Both the position numbers and the translations under genes were made by a program. Positions 27,717 to 36,077 of a stretch of DNA of 64,000 nucleotides are shown piece after piece (positions within the stretch are counted from its first letter, which is position 1; each line of letters opens with the position of its first letter). Location of the stretch: positions 1 through 64,000 of the forward strand of contig NZ_JANYGQ010000027.1 of assembly GCF_025359345.1 (NCBI RefSeq). The letters are read 5' to 3'. This stretch comes from Mucilaginibacter sp. Lineage in GTDB: Bacteria > Bacteroidota > Bacteroidia > Sphingobacteriales > Sphingobacteriaceae. Below the pieces are notes generated by a model. It was not told where the DNA came from. It did no database searches and saw nothing but the letters and a program-made list of their open reading frames with translations.

Positions 27717-28967
27717 TTATTTTTTGCTTTTCGAAAAAGCCAATAAAAAGTTGCTGCCCTCTTTCCTTGAATAGCGTACCAGCAACGCGCTTATAATGGC
27801 CACTACACACAAAGCAAGCATTAATTCCAAACCGCTGCTAAAGCTTCCGGTTGCCTTTCGCAAGGTACCCAGCACGATCATTCCGGCGCTGCCTGCCAGT
27901 TCGTCAATCATAATTACTATGCCTAAAACCGAGCCGTAGCGTTTGCCGCAATAAATACTGGCAACCCACACCTGTATGATGGTGAACGCCCCGCCAAAAC
28001 CAAACCCCGCAATTAAGGCAAACGCCTTCAATAAAAAGATACTTGCGGTTAAAGTGTTCAGCATAAAAAAACCGGCAGCCATAATGCAAATAGCCGACAC
28101 CATGATATACTCTTTTGTGATCCTGTCGCTCAGGTAGCCAAAAAACAATTTGCCGGCTATCGCCATCACCGAAAAATACCCCAGCAATGCTGCCGCCGTG
28201 GCGGGAGTTTGCCCCAGATCTTTCATAACAAACCCGTGATTTTGAAGATATCCTTTTATACAAAACCACAATATGGCGGTTACTATAAGTACCAGGTAAA
28301 ACGTATGGGAACGAAAAGCGTCGCTGAGGGACAGGTCGGGTTTACCGGGTAGTGTATTGGGCCTTTCGGGGAAATGGGCTCCATCGGGAACAGTGCCGAT
28401 TGCAGCAGGTTCCGCTTTGATTAATAATAATGGGGGGAGCAGGAGTATTGCCGACATAATGCCCAAAAACATGCAGGCCTTTTGCCATTCGGAACCCGCC
28501 GTTACCGCAATGCGGGGGAAAATGATGCCGCCCAGGCTCGACCCTAATATCACAATGCCGGTGGCCAGGCCTTTGTAATGATGAAACCATTTATTTACCA
28601 GGTACATGAAAGAAATAATACCGGCCAGCGACATACAAATGCCGTATAATACATAAAACACGCACAATGCGCTATAGCTGGTAATATAGGCCTGCAAAAA
28701 TATTAACCCCGTAGCCCCGAAAGCGCCAATCGCAATAATTGTACGCGGGTTCCACCTGTCGAGCAGCCAGCCGACAAAGGGCGAAGTAACGGCGATGGTT
28801 ACAAACATGAGCGTAGGCAGGAACGCAGCGCTCTGCGGATCGAGGCCAAAGGATTTGATTTGCAGGGGCCGCATTACCGTTAAAGCATAAGCACCCACAC
28901 CATTGGTCGTAGCGTACATCAGCGTCAAACCCGCCAGCATGAACCAGCCGTAGAAAACATTTTTCAT
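27717..28967 (-). CDS. MFS transporter, OFA/monocarboxylate-type
   Basis: 416 residues with 12 predicted membrane helices in two halves joined by a cytoplasmic loop at about 195-220. Helix 1 begins YGWFMLAGLTLMYATTNGVG. The MFS signature between helices 2 and 3 is GWLLDRWNPRTI, and its counterpart in the second half is GYLSDRITKEY. Overall this resembles the oxalate/formate antiporter and monocarboxylate transporter group, so a small organic acid is a likely substrate; this is family-level inference. It is monocistronic. Confidence 0.9.
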   Translation of the reverse strand: MKNVFYGWFMLAGLTLMYATTNGVGAYALTVMRPLQIKSFGLDPQSAAFLPTLMFVTIAVTSPFVGWLLDRWNPRTIIAIGAFGATGLIFLQAYITSYSALCVFYVLYGICMSLAGIISFMYLVNKWFHHYKGLATGIVILGSSLGGIIFPRIAVTAGSEWQKACMFLGIMSAILLLPPLLLIKAEPAAIGTVPDGAHFPERPNTLPGKPDLSLSDAFRSHTFYLVLIVTAILWFCIKGYLQNHGFVMKDLGQTPATAAALLGYFSVMAIAGKLFFGYLSDRITKEYIMVSAICIMAAGFFMLNTLTASIFLLKAFALIAGFGFGGAFTIIQVWVASIYCGKRYGSVLGIVIMIDELAGSAGMIVLGTLRKATGSFSSGLELMLALCVVAIISALLVRYSRKEGSNFLLAFSKSKK

Positions 28968-29113
28968 AGGTGCTAAAAAAAATTTAATGAGATTTGAGCC
29001 CTAAGATAGGATTTAGGGCGAGCTTTAGCTGTGCTAAATTAAATCATTCAGGTTGTTTAAAGAGGTGTCGGAGGGTTGAGGGGGATTATGAGCTTAAGAA
29101 GCATTCCCTGCCG

Positions 29114-29177
29114 GCAAAGCGTTCCATTTTTACACGCGGAACACCCGGAAATACTGTGGAACATGCTGATTATCAGA
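29114..29177. repeat. Dispersed 63-base repeat, copy B
   Basis: Same family as 25429-25491, in the same orientation. It lies 147 bases upstream of the MFS gene start, as copy A lies 91 bases upstream of the CAP gene. Confidence 0.75.
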
Positions 29178-29456
29178 AGTATTTAGTTTTAGCTGTTTAT
29201 AATATGTTGATAGTCAGACTTTTAATTTAGGGTTTACAGACAGGGTTAACAGTATACCCCGGCACATTGGTAAATGCCTGATATCCAAAATATTATAAAA
29301 ATAAAGGGCTTTACACCTGTAAACCCGCCGCTCCCGCCGGCGTTTTCTTTTTGCGCTGCCGCCCCGATCTATCGGGGTGGCCCGCTGACAGGTAACAAAG
29401 CGACAGGTTGTCAACAGGCTAATCAGCAATACTTGAAAATTACAAATTCAACATCA

Positions 29457-29495
29457 TAAAAGTAGCCCGCCTTTTAACAAAGCGGGCTACTTTTA
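29457..29495 (-). terminator. Bidirectional terminator after the lipoprotein gene
   Basis: Perfect 14-bp inverted repeat: TAAAAGTAGCCCGC (29457-29470) and GCGGGCTACTTTTA (29482-29495), with an 11-base loop. The A/T ends give a U-rich tail on both strands. It lies 77 bases after the stop of the minus-strand gene at 29572. A similar hairpin occurs at 30719-30743. Confidence 0.8.
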
Positions 29496-29571
29496 TATCG
29501 CACCAGGGAGAGGAACCGAAAGTGACCCCAATATTTTGTTCGCCCGGTGCGCCTGTTATACTTTTTACTGG

Positions 29572-30396
29572 TTAAGCAGGTGTAACAACTCCGGTAATCA
29601 AGTCGACTAAGTAAGACGCTCCCGGGGTAAAGGTAACCTTAGCCTTATGTTTGCCTAAGTAAACAATAGTGCCGTAATAGGTTGCAACCTGTTCTTGATA
29701 GTTTGTCTGCGGGCCATACAACTTAGTGGTTGTTTTGAAACTCGTGGTTCCGGTGGTAATGTCGGCCGCTCCTGAAGCAAAGTTTACTTTAAGGCCTGCC
29801 AAATAATAAACCGAAGTTGTGGACATTGTTGAGGGCGCTTCAATATTCTTTGTTTCAACAAACGCGCTTAGCGAACCATCCATAGAGACAAGCTTATAGG
29901 TTTGGTCAAGCGCTTTCACCGCGTAGTATTGCGTGATGGCGTAAGTATCAAAAACGAAAAAACTATGGTTTGCCACATTTACCAGGCTGTCGCGAACCTG
30001 GTACCCGTTAACCTGTCCTGCATCGCAGGTGAAAGTAAAATGAAGATTTTCGAAATGTGTTTTAATAGTATCAGTGATGGGGTTTGTACCGGTTTTTGTA
30101 TTGTAGGTGGTATCGATAACAGTACCACATAAAGCAGGTATGCTGTTGAGCACCCTGTTGTTTCCGCCGGCATGGGTAATATAAGGTGAAGTTATACCTT
30201 TGTTTACATCGGCCCCGCCGTATTGCCCGGTAATCGACTTATAAAATTGCGTGCCTATAGTGCTGCTCAGCGTTTTGTAATCGGTAGCATCTTTAGTGGT
30301 GTTGCCTGCCGAAGGAACACCCTGCTTTTTACACGATGCGTAGAAAAACACGACAGCCGACAATACAAATAATGTGCGTAGAAATTTTAGTTTCAT
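29572..30396 (-). CDS. Lipoprotein of unknown function
   Basis: 274 residues. The signal peptide ends in a lipobox (FFYASC), so the protein is lipid-anchored at Cys22. The mature part is rich in Thr and Ser, is probably a beta-sandwich, and has two Cys that could bond (LCGTVIDTT and FTFTCDAGQ). No family was recognised. It ends at a perfect terminator and is divergent from the DUF4062-NACHT gene across 600 bases of repeat DNA. Confidence 0.8.
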   Translation of the reverse strand: MKLKFLRTLFVLSAVVFFYASCKKQGVPSAGNTTKDATDYKTLSSTIGTQFYKSITGQYGGADVNKGITSPYITHAGGNNRVLNSIPALCGTVIDTTYNTKTGTNPITDTIKTHFENLHFTFTCDAGQVNGYQVRDSLVNVANHSFFVFDTYAITQYYAVKALDQTYKLVSMDGSLSAFVETKNIEAPSTMSTTSVYYLAGLKVNFASGAADITTGTTSFKTTTKLYGPQTNYQEQVATYYGTIVYLGKHKAKVTFTPGASYLVDLITGVVTPA

Positions 30397-30537
30397 ATCC
30401 AGGGTATTAAGGGGCTAATTTCCCCGTGCAATGGTAGTCAATTTAAAGCGCATTATTTTAAAAAAGCCGGTTGTTGGTGCTGTTAGCGCAACATTCCACT
30501 AAAAAGTGCATTTATTTTTTAGCCAAGGCAATCCCCC

Positions 30538-30586
30538 CTCAGGCGCGAGTATGCCGCGCAGGCCTTAGAGGTGGGGTACTCGTGAC
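30538..30586 (-). repeat. Palindromic repeat, inverted third copy
   Basis: Reverse-complement relative of the two units at 30754-30910. It shares CAGGCGCGAGTATGCCGCGC, GAGGTGG and GTACTCGTG in the same order when read on the opposite strand. Confidence 0.65.
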
Positions 30587-30718
30587 TCGATGAATATTAG
30601 GTTTACATTACCTGCGGTAAAAATTAAAAGAACGCCTATCAAACTTTGCTATCAATTTGCCTGATGAGCTAAAGCTACATTTTTTGTTTGCGTTAATAAA
30701 ATGGTTTAAATAAAAAAA

Positions 30719-30743
30719 GCCCGCCTTGTTTGTAAAGCGGGCT
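30719..30743. terminator. Orphan terminator-like hairpin
   Basis: AGCCCGC (30719-30725) pairs with GCGGGCT (30737-30743), preceded by an A run. It is the same sequence type as the terminator at 29457, but lies between divergent genes where no transcript should end. Confidence 0.5.
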
Positions 30744-30753
30744 ATATAAACGC

Positions 30754-30910
30754 TGGCTACCTAAACGCGGGGCACGAGTACGCCACCTCCATTGGCCATT
30801 GCGCGGCATACTCGCGCCTGAATGGGGGCAAGCTGACTACCTAAACGCAGGGCACTAGTACGCCACCTCTTTTGGCCTTCGCTGCATACTAGCGCCAGAG
30901 GAGGAAAGGC
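30754..30910 (+). repeat. Two tandem 80-base palindromic units
   Basis: Units start at 30754 and 30834 with an exact 80-base period. Both contain CTACCTAAACGC, GGGCAC, AGTACGCCACCTC, GGCC, GCATACT and GCGCC. Each unit has an internal inverted pair (GAGTACGCC against GGCATACTC in unit 1). They lie directly upstream of the DUF4062-NACHT gene. Confidence 0.75.
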
Positions 30911-31001
30911 TGGATTTTAAATAAATGAATAGTCTGCAGCTAACGGGATTGCTGTTTATCTGGTGATTTTTTCAGAACTTGCGTATTCAATAAACTTGAG
31001 T

Positions 31002-34000
31002 ATGCCTCAATCTGTACCACAGTTCAAGCTTTTCATTTCCTGTCCCGGCGATGTCGATAAGGAACGGAAACGCATTGTAGATTTTCTGAAAAATTCCGAG
31101 GCCGGGCTCGACCGCCGCCGGAAACCGGCCATGCTGGTGCCCTTGTTCTGGAAAAACATTGTGGCGCCCTTTGACCGTGTGCGTCCGCAAAGCGTGATCA
31201 ACGTGAACTTTAACGACTATGATTTTTATATCGGGATATTGGGGCTGCGTTTCGGTACGCCTACGATGGATGAGAATGGCAATGCTTTTGGCTCAGGAAC
31301 GGAAGAAGAATTTACAATCGCAGTACAAAAGAAAGATGAAGGGGCGGACATAGAGATGTATATGTTCTTTAAGAGGGTAAGGACACCTTCAGACGCCGCA
31401 AAAAAAGAAGATTATGATAAAGTAGTCGCTTTTAAGCGGAGAATCCAGCCGTCAGGCTGGGTGAATAGTTATAAAAACCCGGTTGATCTGACCGATCAGC
31501 TGGATCGCGAAATGATCCCGCTGATTGAGGAAAAGATCGAAGCTTTCAATAAGGGTCTGAAAGATATGTTCCTAGCTAAAGTGGCGGCACCGCCTGAAGT
31601 AGGACCGGCCATCGCCTTGGCGGTGCTAACCGAGGACTTTCCGGAAGTGGAGCGGCCGATCCCGCGGACGGTAAGCTTGGAAGATCCCGACCCAATCGCG
31701 AACCTATTTTTCGGCGACTGGGACAAAAAAGCCTTAACCCAATTGGTGCTGGAAGAAAAAAGATTGGTGGTCTTAGGGAACGCAGGATCGGGTAAATCCA
31801 CCGAGCTGGGCAAGCTGGTGGATCATTACCTCGACCCCGGCACTTCGCTCATCCCGGTCTTTAAACGGCTGAACCAATACCAGGGAGAAGCTATGGAAGA
31901 TTTTCTGCCGGTTGAATTTCAGAGCCTGCCTGAGCCAGTGGCGTTGGTGGTGCTGGACGGGCTGGATGAGGTCGAACCTGAATTTTTTAAGGACGCGGTG
32001 CGGCAGATCAACCTATTCTCGGAACAATATCCCGAAAGCTCGATCGTGGTGTCCTGCCGCACCAATTTTTACGAACTGGCAGAAGGCGCCGGCTCGGGTT
32101 TACTGGCAGGTTTCGGGCTCAGCCATATTAATGGCATTAGCTATCAGGATATTGTGCGCACATTAAATGAGCAGGACCAAAACGGCGAAGCCTTTTACCG
32201 GGAGGCCTATGACAATGGCTATCAGGACCTGTTGACCAAACCGTTCTTCCTGAATATTTTGGCGGCGGTCTATGCCAAAGAAAAGAGCCTGCAGGCCGGA
32301 AGGGCAGAAGTATTCCGCGAAGCCATCCGACTTAAAATCGAAAATGCACCGGTGACCTCCGGGGGGCAGCCGGATGACCAGGAGGCGATCTTCAGGCTAC
32401 TGACTAGACTTGCTTTGGTCATGGAGTTTCTGGGCCGCAATTACCTGACGGATGCCGAAATGGAACAAACCATATCGGAATCAGCGAACCGAAACCTGCT
32501 GGAAAATACTTTTATCGTGCTGCGGCATAAAGGCAACTGGTCATTTGAGCATAATAATATCCAAGAGTATTTCGCGGCTAATGGGATGACCGGCCTGCGA
32601 TTGGAGCAGGTAAAAGCGCTGGTCGCTTTTTACCCCGATTATTTGCAGGTTAAACCTGGGTGGTTAAATACTCTGTCCTTCCTGATCAGTGTCGCGGGTG
32701 AGGAGCAGCGCAAGGAGTTACTTGACTGGCTAATCGCCATAGAGCCTGATGCGCTGATAAAATTTGAAGGCGAACGGGTAGACGACGCCACGCGGTTTCG
32801 CGTGTTTTCGACGATTTTTGAGCACTTTCAAATAAATGGGCTGCACGTGCGTTCAAACAAATTCACTGAAGCAGAACTCGGGCATTTCGGAGACACGCCG
32901 GCCTCACTCGAACTGCTGAAAAGCGTGATTGCAGACGTATCAAAAAGCTTGGTCAACCGGCTGAGCGCACTGGGTCTGCTGGACCATTTTAAGCTGTCGC
33001 CTGCAGAACAGGCAGCGGTAAGGCAATTGATCCTTGCCTTTATTTACGAGGTTGACGAAAACGGAGAAGCCGTATATGCCACGATTCATGTGCTAGCCAA
33101 CCTTGGGCTCGCCGATGCAGCGACGGTAAGGATCCTGGTTGATAAATTCAGGGAGCGCAAGGAGCCTTATTTTCGGGCATCGCTGTATGTACTATTGAAC
33201 AAATCCGGCTTTACGGAAAATTATATCGATGTCTTCCTGGAAGGCGTCCGCATTGCGGGCAGTCGAACGGAGACGGCTAACCGCAGTTCGCTGTGGGACG
33301 AAACAGCCCAGCTAAAAGCGGGCCTGCTAAAAATGCACCAGTCAGCTGGCATCCGGACGGTTCTGGAATTCTTCCGCGAGCCGCATGACCCGAATTACCG
33401 CTATTACAGCGACAAAAAGGAAGTGCTGCAAAGCGCGGTGCAGCGGGCCGCCAATTTGTATGAACAGGATGTCAGCCTGTTCGACCTAATACTGCAACTA
33501 TATGTCAATTACAGTAAATCGGGTGGGACAGATTACTTGAAAATATTCCGGGAATTCTTTGAGCGGACAGAAACCTTGTTCGCCGCCTTTAAGGCTGTTT
33601 ACCAGAAAGATATCACATCTAACTTTGAACGGGAATTGCTGCTGAGCTTCCTGATCGACGAAGAATCGGCGGAATTCATCACCGAACAGTTTATTACAGG
33701 ACAGCTGACCGAAAAGGCTTTACGCAGCTTTCACCATTCGGCGGAATATCATAGCCGGCAGAGCGGGCATGAAGATAGTGTGGAGGCGTTTACAGGACTA
33801 TTGCTGGAAAAGGCGCAACTCACGATGCATACCGGGCCGGACCTGGAGCGTCAGCGCAAAAGGGACCAGCATGAACAGGACAGCTTTGATCTGCTATTTG
33901 ATGAAGCCGGCATGAAAGCCGGGCTTGAACGCTTCTGGAAGGAGATCGGTAAAGAAGAGGTAAATTTTAACCAAGTCTGGGATTTTGCCAATCAGTATGA

Positions 34001-35219
34001 AAAAGATTCTGATTTGTACTTTCCGAAAAGCGTCACCGATGTGGTAGCCGACCTGCTGCGCGACTACCAGTTTGGCGCGGTAAGCGCAGAGGATGTAAAG
34101 ACTTTCCTGACGGAAACTCCCGGATTTGAAGATTACCGCATAGAGGCGATCTATGGAGAATTAAAGAACCGCCGCCCGGTAAAGTTGAGCGATGCGCAAC
34201 TGGCTATCATTACAGAATGGGTGAACCGCAAGGTTACTGAGCGCCCGATAGGTAAGGCGATCCATCCCAATGGAAATATCGATACGCACGTTTTGATCAT
34301 GTGGTATTTTATTAAGACGCTGGGTATTATCCTGCCGGATGAAAAATTGCTGGAATTTACGTTGTTCGCCGACTATAGCCAGGGCGACAATGAGGAACCT
34401 TTTAGGCCGATTGAAAAGCAAGCAGGCCTAGAGGCGACGGAAAAAAAGGTGCAAAACAACTTAGCAAACGGCATTACCATTGAGCAGGTGTGGTCTAACA
34501 ATGCAGCTTACGCCATTAGCCATAGCCTTAGCGGCATTTATGAAGCCATCAAAAACGACTTGGTACGGCTGAATGACATGCAATCGGCGGGCACGGTTAT
34601 CGCCGGTAAATACCTTGAGGCGACGGATGATCAGGAAGGTCTGATGGAAGTGTTTCGCCAACTCGGTGACCAGCCTATGCGCTGGGACCTAGCCGACCTA
34701 TTAAAGAGTGGCCGTTTACAAACAGAACTGGTGGTCGCCTTGCATGCCATCCAGCACTCCAAAGAAGATCCAAAAGAAAAGATACAGGCCGCCAGACGGC
34801 TAACTGAAATGGGCAGCCTGGAAGGATTTGTTTATTACGCGAATAGCATATTAAGCAAACCACGCGTGGCTGACCGTCATGACGGCTGGTTCCGGCATTT
34901 AAACAATCTGTCCGACCTCGCCTATTTACCAAAGCTGATGGAACTGCTGGAATACAGTTTGCTTCCGGAAAATACAATGGACGTGTTCAACCGGATCGAT
35001 GGTGCCATATTGGACGCACTCTTCTACCTTTCCCTTTATTCGTCGGAAAACCTGGAAGTGGTAAGATCCGCTCTACAGACGAAAATTGATGCGCATGCTC
35101 CGGACTGGAATTACCTGCTGTATATGATAGAGAAAATGGATTTCCAATATAAGGTCAACCGTTCGCGCGAGGTCAGTCTGGATTCAGCCATCTCGACCGT
35201 CAGCGCATTGGGTTTCTAG
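31002..35219 (+). CDS. DUF4062-NACHT (STAND) NTPase, candidate NLR-like defence protein
   Basis: 1405 residues from the ATG at 31002 (MPQSVPQFKLFISCPGDVDK); an upstream TTG at 30963 would add 13 non-conserved residues. Residues ~8-175 are a DUF4062 domain (FISCPGDVDKERKRI, DFYIGILGLRFGTP, SGTEEEF). The NACHT NTPase is at ~225-530: Walker A GNAGSGKS at 259-266, Walker B LVVLDGLDEV with Asp319, Asp322 and Glu323, sensor VVSCRTNFYEL, and the late NNIQEYFAANG motif. Residues ~530-1405 are long, mostly helical and probably HEAT-like, the usual place for the sensor of STAND proteins. There is no membrane segment or signal peptide. The architecture suggests a single-gene antiphage sensor: binding to the C-terminal region, NTP-driven oligomerisation, effector activation through DUF4062. 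That role is inferred. Confidence 0.88.
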   Translation: MPQSVPQFKLFISCPGDVDKERKRIVDFLKNSEAGLDRRRKPAMLVPLFWKNIVAPFDRVRPQSVINVNFNDYDFYIGILGLRFGTPTMDENGNAFGSGTEEEFTIAVQKKDEGADIEMYMFFKRVRTPSDAAKKEDYDKVVAFKRRIQPSGWVNSYKNPVDLTDQLDREMIPLIEEKIEAFNKGLKDMFLAKVAAPPEVGPAIALAVLTEDFPEVERPIPRTVSLEDPDPIANLFFGDWDKKALTQLVLEEKRLVVLGNAGSGKSTELGKLVDHYLDPGTSLIPVFKRLNQYQGEAMEDFLPVEFQSLPEPVALVVLDGLDEVEPEFFKDAVRQINLFSEQYPESSIVVSCRTNFYELAEGAGSGLLAGFGLSHINGISYQDIVRTLNEQDQNGEAFYREAYDNGYQDLLTKPFFLNILAAVYAKEKSLQAGRAEVFREAIRLKIENAPVTSGGQPDDQEAIFRLLTRLALVMEFLGRNYLTDAEMEQTISESANRNLLENTFIVLRHKGNWSFEHNNIQEYFAANGMTGLRLEQVKALVAFYPDYLQVKPGWLNTLSFLISVAGEEQRKELLDWLIAIEPDALIKFEGERVDDATRFRVFSTIFEHFQINGLHVRSNKFTEAELGHFGDTPASLELLKSVIADVSKSLVNRLSALGLLDHFKLSPAEQAAVRQLILAFIYEVDENGEAVYATIHVLANLGLADAATVRILVDKFRERKEPYFRASLYVLLNKSGFTENYIDVFLEGVRIAGSRTETANRSSLWDETAQLKAGLLKMHQSAGIRTVLEFFREPHDPNYRYYSDKKEVLQSAVQRAANLYEQDVSLFDLILQLYVNYSKSGGTDYLKIFREFFERTETLFAAFKAVYQKDITSNFERELLLSFLIDEESAEFITEQFITGQLTEKALRSFHHSAEYHSRQSGHEDSVEAFTGLLLEKAQLTMHTGPDLERQRKRDQHEQDSFDLLFDEAGMKAGLERFWKEIGKEEVNFNQVWDFANQYEKDSDLYFPKSVTDVVADLLRDYQFGAVSAEDVKTFLTETPGFEDYRIEAIYGELKNRRPVKLSDAQLAIITEWVNRKVTERPIGKAIHPNGNIDTHVLIMWYFIKTLGIILPDEKLLEFTLFADYSQGDNEEPFRPIEKQAGLEATEKKVQNNLANGITIEQVWSNNAAYAISHSLSGIYEAIKNDLVRLNDMQSAGTVIAGKYLEATDDQEGLMEVFRQLGDQPMRWDLADLLKSGRLQTELVVALHAIQHSKEDPKEKIQAARRLTEMGSLEGFVYYANSILSKPRVADRHDGWFRHLNNLSDLAYLPKLMELLEYSLLPENTMDVFNRIDGAILDALFYLSLYSSENLEVVRSALQTKIDAHAPDWNYLLYMIEKMDFQYKVNRSREVSLDSAISTVSALGF

Positions 35220-35557
35220 AATGATCTTGTTTACCCGCTCATCCAAGCGTCCCCGCTTGGATGAGTACCTTTGCGAGCGTCTTCGCTCGCGATCCAGACC
35301 ACTAATTGTCGAATCAATCCAAATTCCTAAAAAACCTTCAAATTAGGGGGCAACCTCCTTTCGTTAGCGAAGACGCTCATAACGTCATTCAGTCAAGTGT
35401 GGGCACTTGCCCGGGCGGGGTAGGGCCATAAGTGTTAGCGCAGGGACGGATTGCAAGTTTTTCCGCTAAGCCTTCTTACAGCAACGCAGGCTCTATATGG
35501 GAGCCTGCGCCATACTCGCTTACGCGAGTCTGATCTGCCAGGTTCGCATCTAAATGT
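35220..35557. repeat. Cluster of hairpins after the DUF4062-NACHT gene
   Basis: At least four perfect stems: CTCATCCAAGC/GCTTGGATGAG (35238-35265), GCGAGCG/CGCTCGC (35273-35290), CGCAGGCTC/GAGCCTGCG (35485-35509) and ACTCGC/GCGAGT (35514-35529). The last follows CCAT as in the CATACTCGC core of the upstream units. There is no ORF. The first hairpin could end the NACHT transcript. Confidence 0.65.
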
Positions 35558-36058
35558 TCAGTTAACTTTCGTTAGTACCATATTTGCCGGTACTGAAAAT
35601 GTAGGGTCAAAATGTTCATTCCCAACGACAATATGTTCAGTATTGCTCAACGTCCACTTGGCTTTATTGGAATCGCCCTCCAATAACTCAAATAGCACTT
35701 TACAGCTTTTAGAGTCTCTCCCTAAATCTAAAAAGGAAAATGTAATCGCTTTAAGCGATTTGTTTTTATCAACCAAATGACCGCTCCTTATCGTCGTATC
35801 CTTACTTGAAGACTGAATAACTTTCCCATCTTTCGTGAGCGTATAATTGCCACGAATCATGTCCATGTAAAGGTCGGCACCCTTAACAAAAAACTTTTCC
35901 TTCATCAGGGTTATTTTAAAGATTGTACTTCCATTAGTATAAACCCATTCCCCGACAAATTTATTCAAATTAACCTCGGTGTAGTACTTCCTTTGTGGTT
36001 GGGCTTTTAAGCAGAATGTTGTCATTAACAACAGTATAACGGCGAAATATTTTTTCAT
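35558..36058 (-). CDS. Secreted small protein, DUF6705-like
   Basis: 166 residues with a signal peptide (MKKYFAVILLLMTTFCLKAQ). The mature part is beta-rich, with a lipocalin-like start (NLNKFVGEWVYTNGSTIFKI). It resembles short Bacteroidota proteins grouped as DUF6705; the assignment is by general pattern only. It follows the JAMM-like lipoprotein gene on the same strand after 19 bases, so the two are probably co-transcribed and may work together. Confidence 0.75.
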   Translation of the reverse strand: MKKYFAVILLLMTTFCLKAQPQRKYYTEVNLNKFVGEWVYTNGSTIFKITLMKEKFFVKGADLYMDMIRGNYTLTKDGKVIQSSSKDTTIRSGHLVDKNKSLKAITFSFLDLGRDSKSCKVLFELLEGDSNKAKWTLSNTEHIVVGNEHFDPTFSVPANMVLTKVN

Positions 36059-36077
36059 GTTGGTGGTTTCTTAATTG

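Larger units (their letters stand above)
28968..29571. other. Gene-free 600-base region with repeats and hairpins
   Basis: It holds the second copy of the 63-base repeat (29114-29177), a CCCCGAT/ATCGGGG hairpin (29362-29377) in a GC-rich patch, and the terminator at 29457-29495. Short reading frames here have repeat-derived sequence and no coding character. Confidence 0.6.

Noticed and set aside
28994..29230. 78-codon frame on the plus strand across the 63-base repeat
   Set aside because: The same peptide stretch appears in a frame over the other repeat copy at 25417, so it is repeat translation, not a gene.
30754..30910. Possible CRISPR array from two 80-base units
   Set aside because: There are only two units, the repeat fills the whole period with no unique spacers, and no cas gene is present.
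31002..31530. Calling the N-terminal domain of the NACHT protein a TIR domain
   Set aside because: The motifs FISCPGDVDKER and SGTEEEF fit DUF4062 better; the TIR catalytic Glu context was not identifiable.
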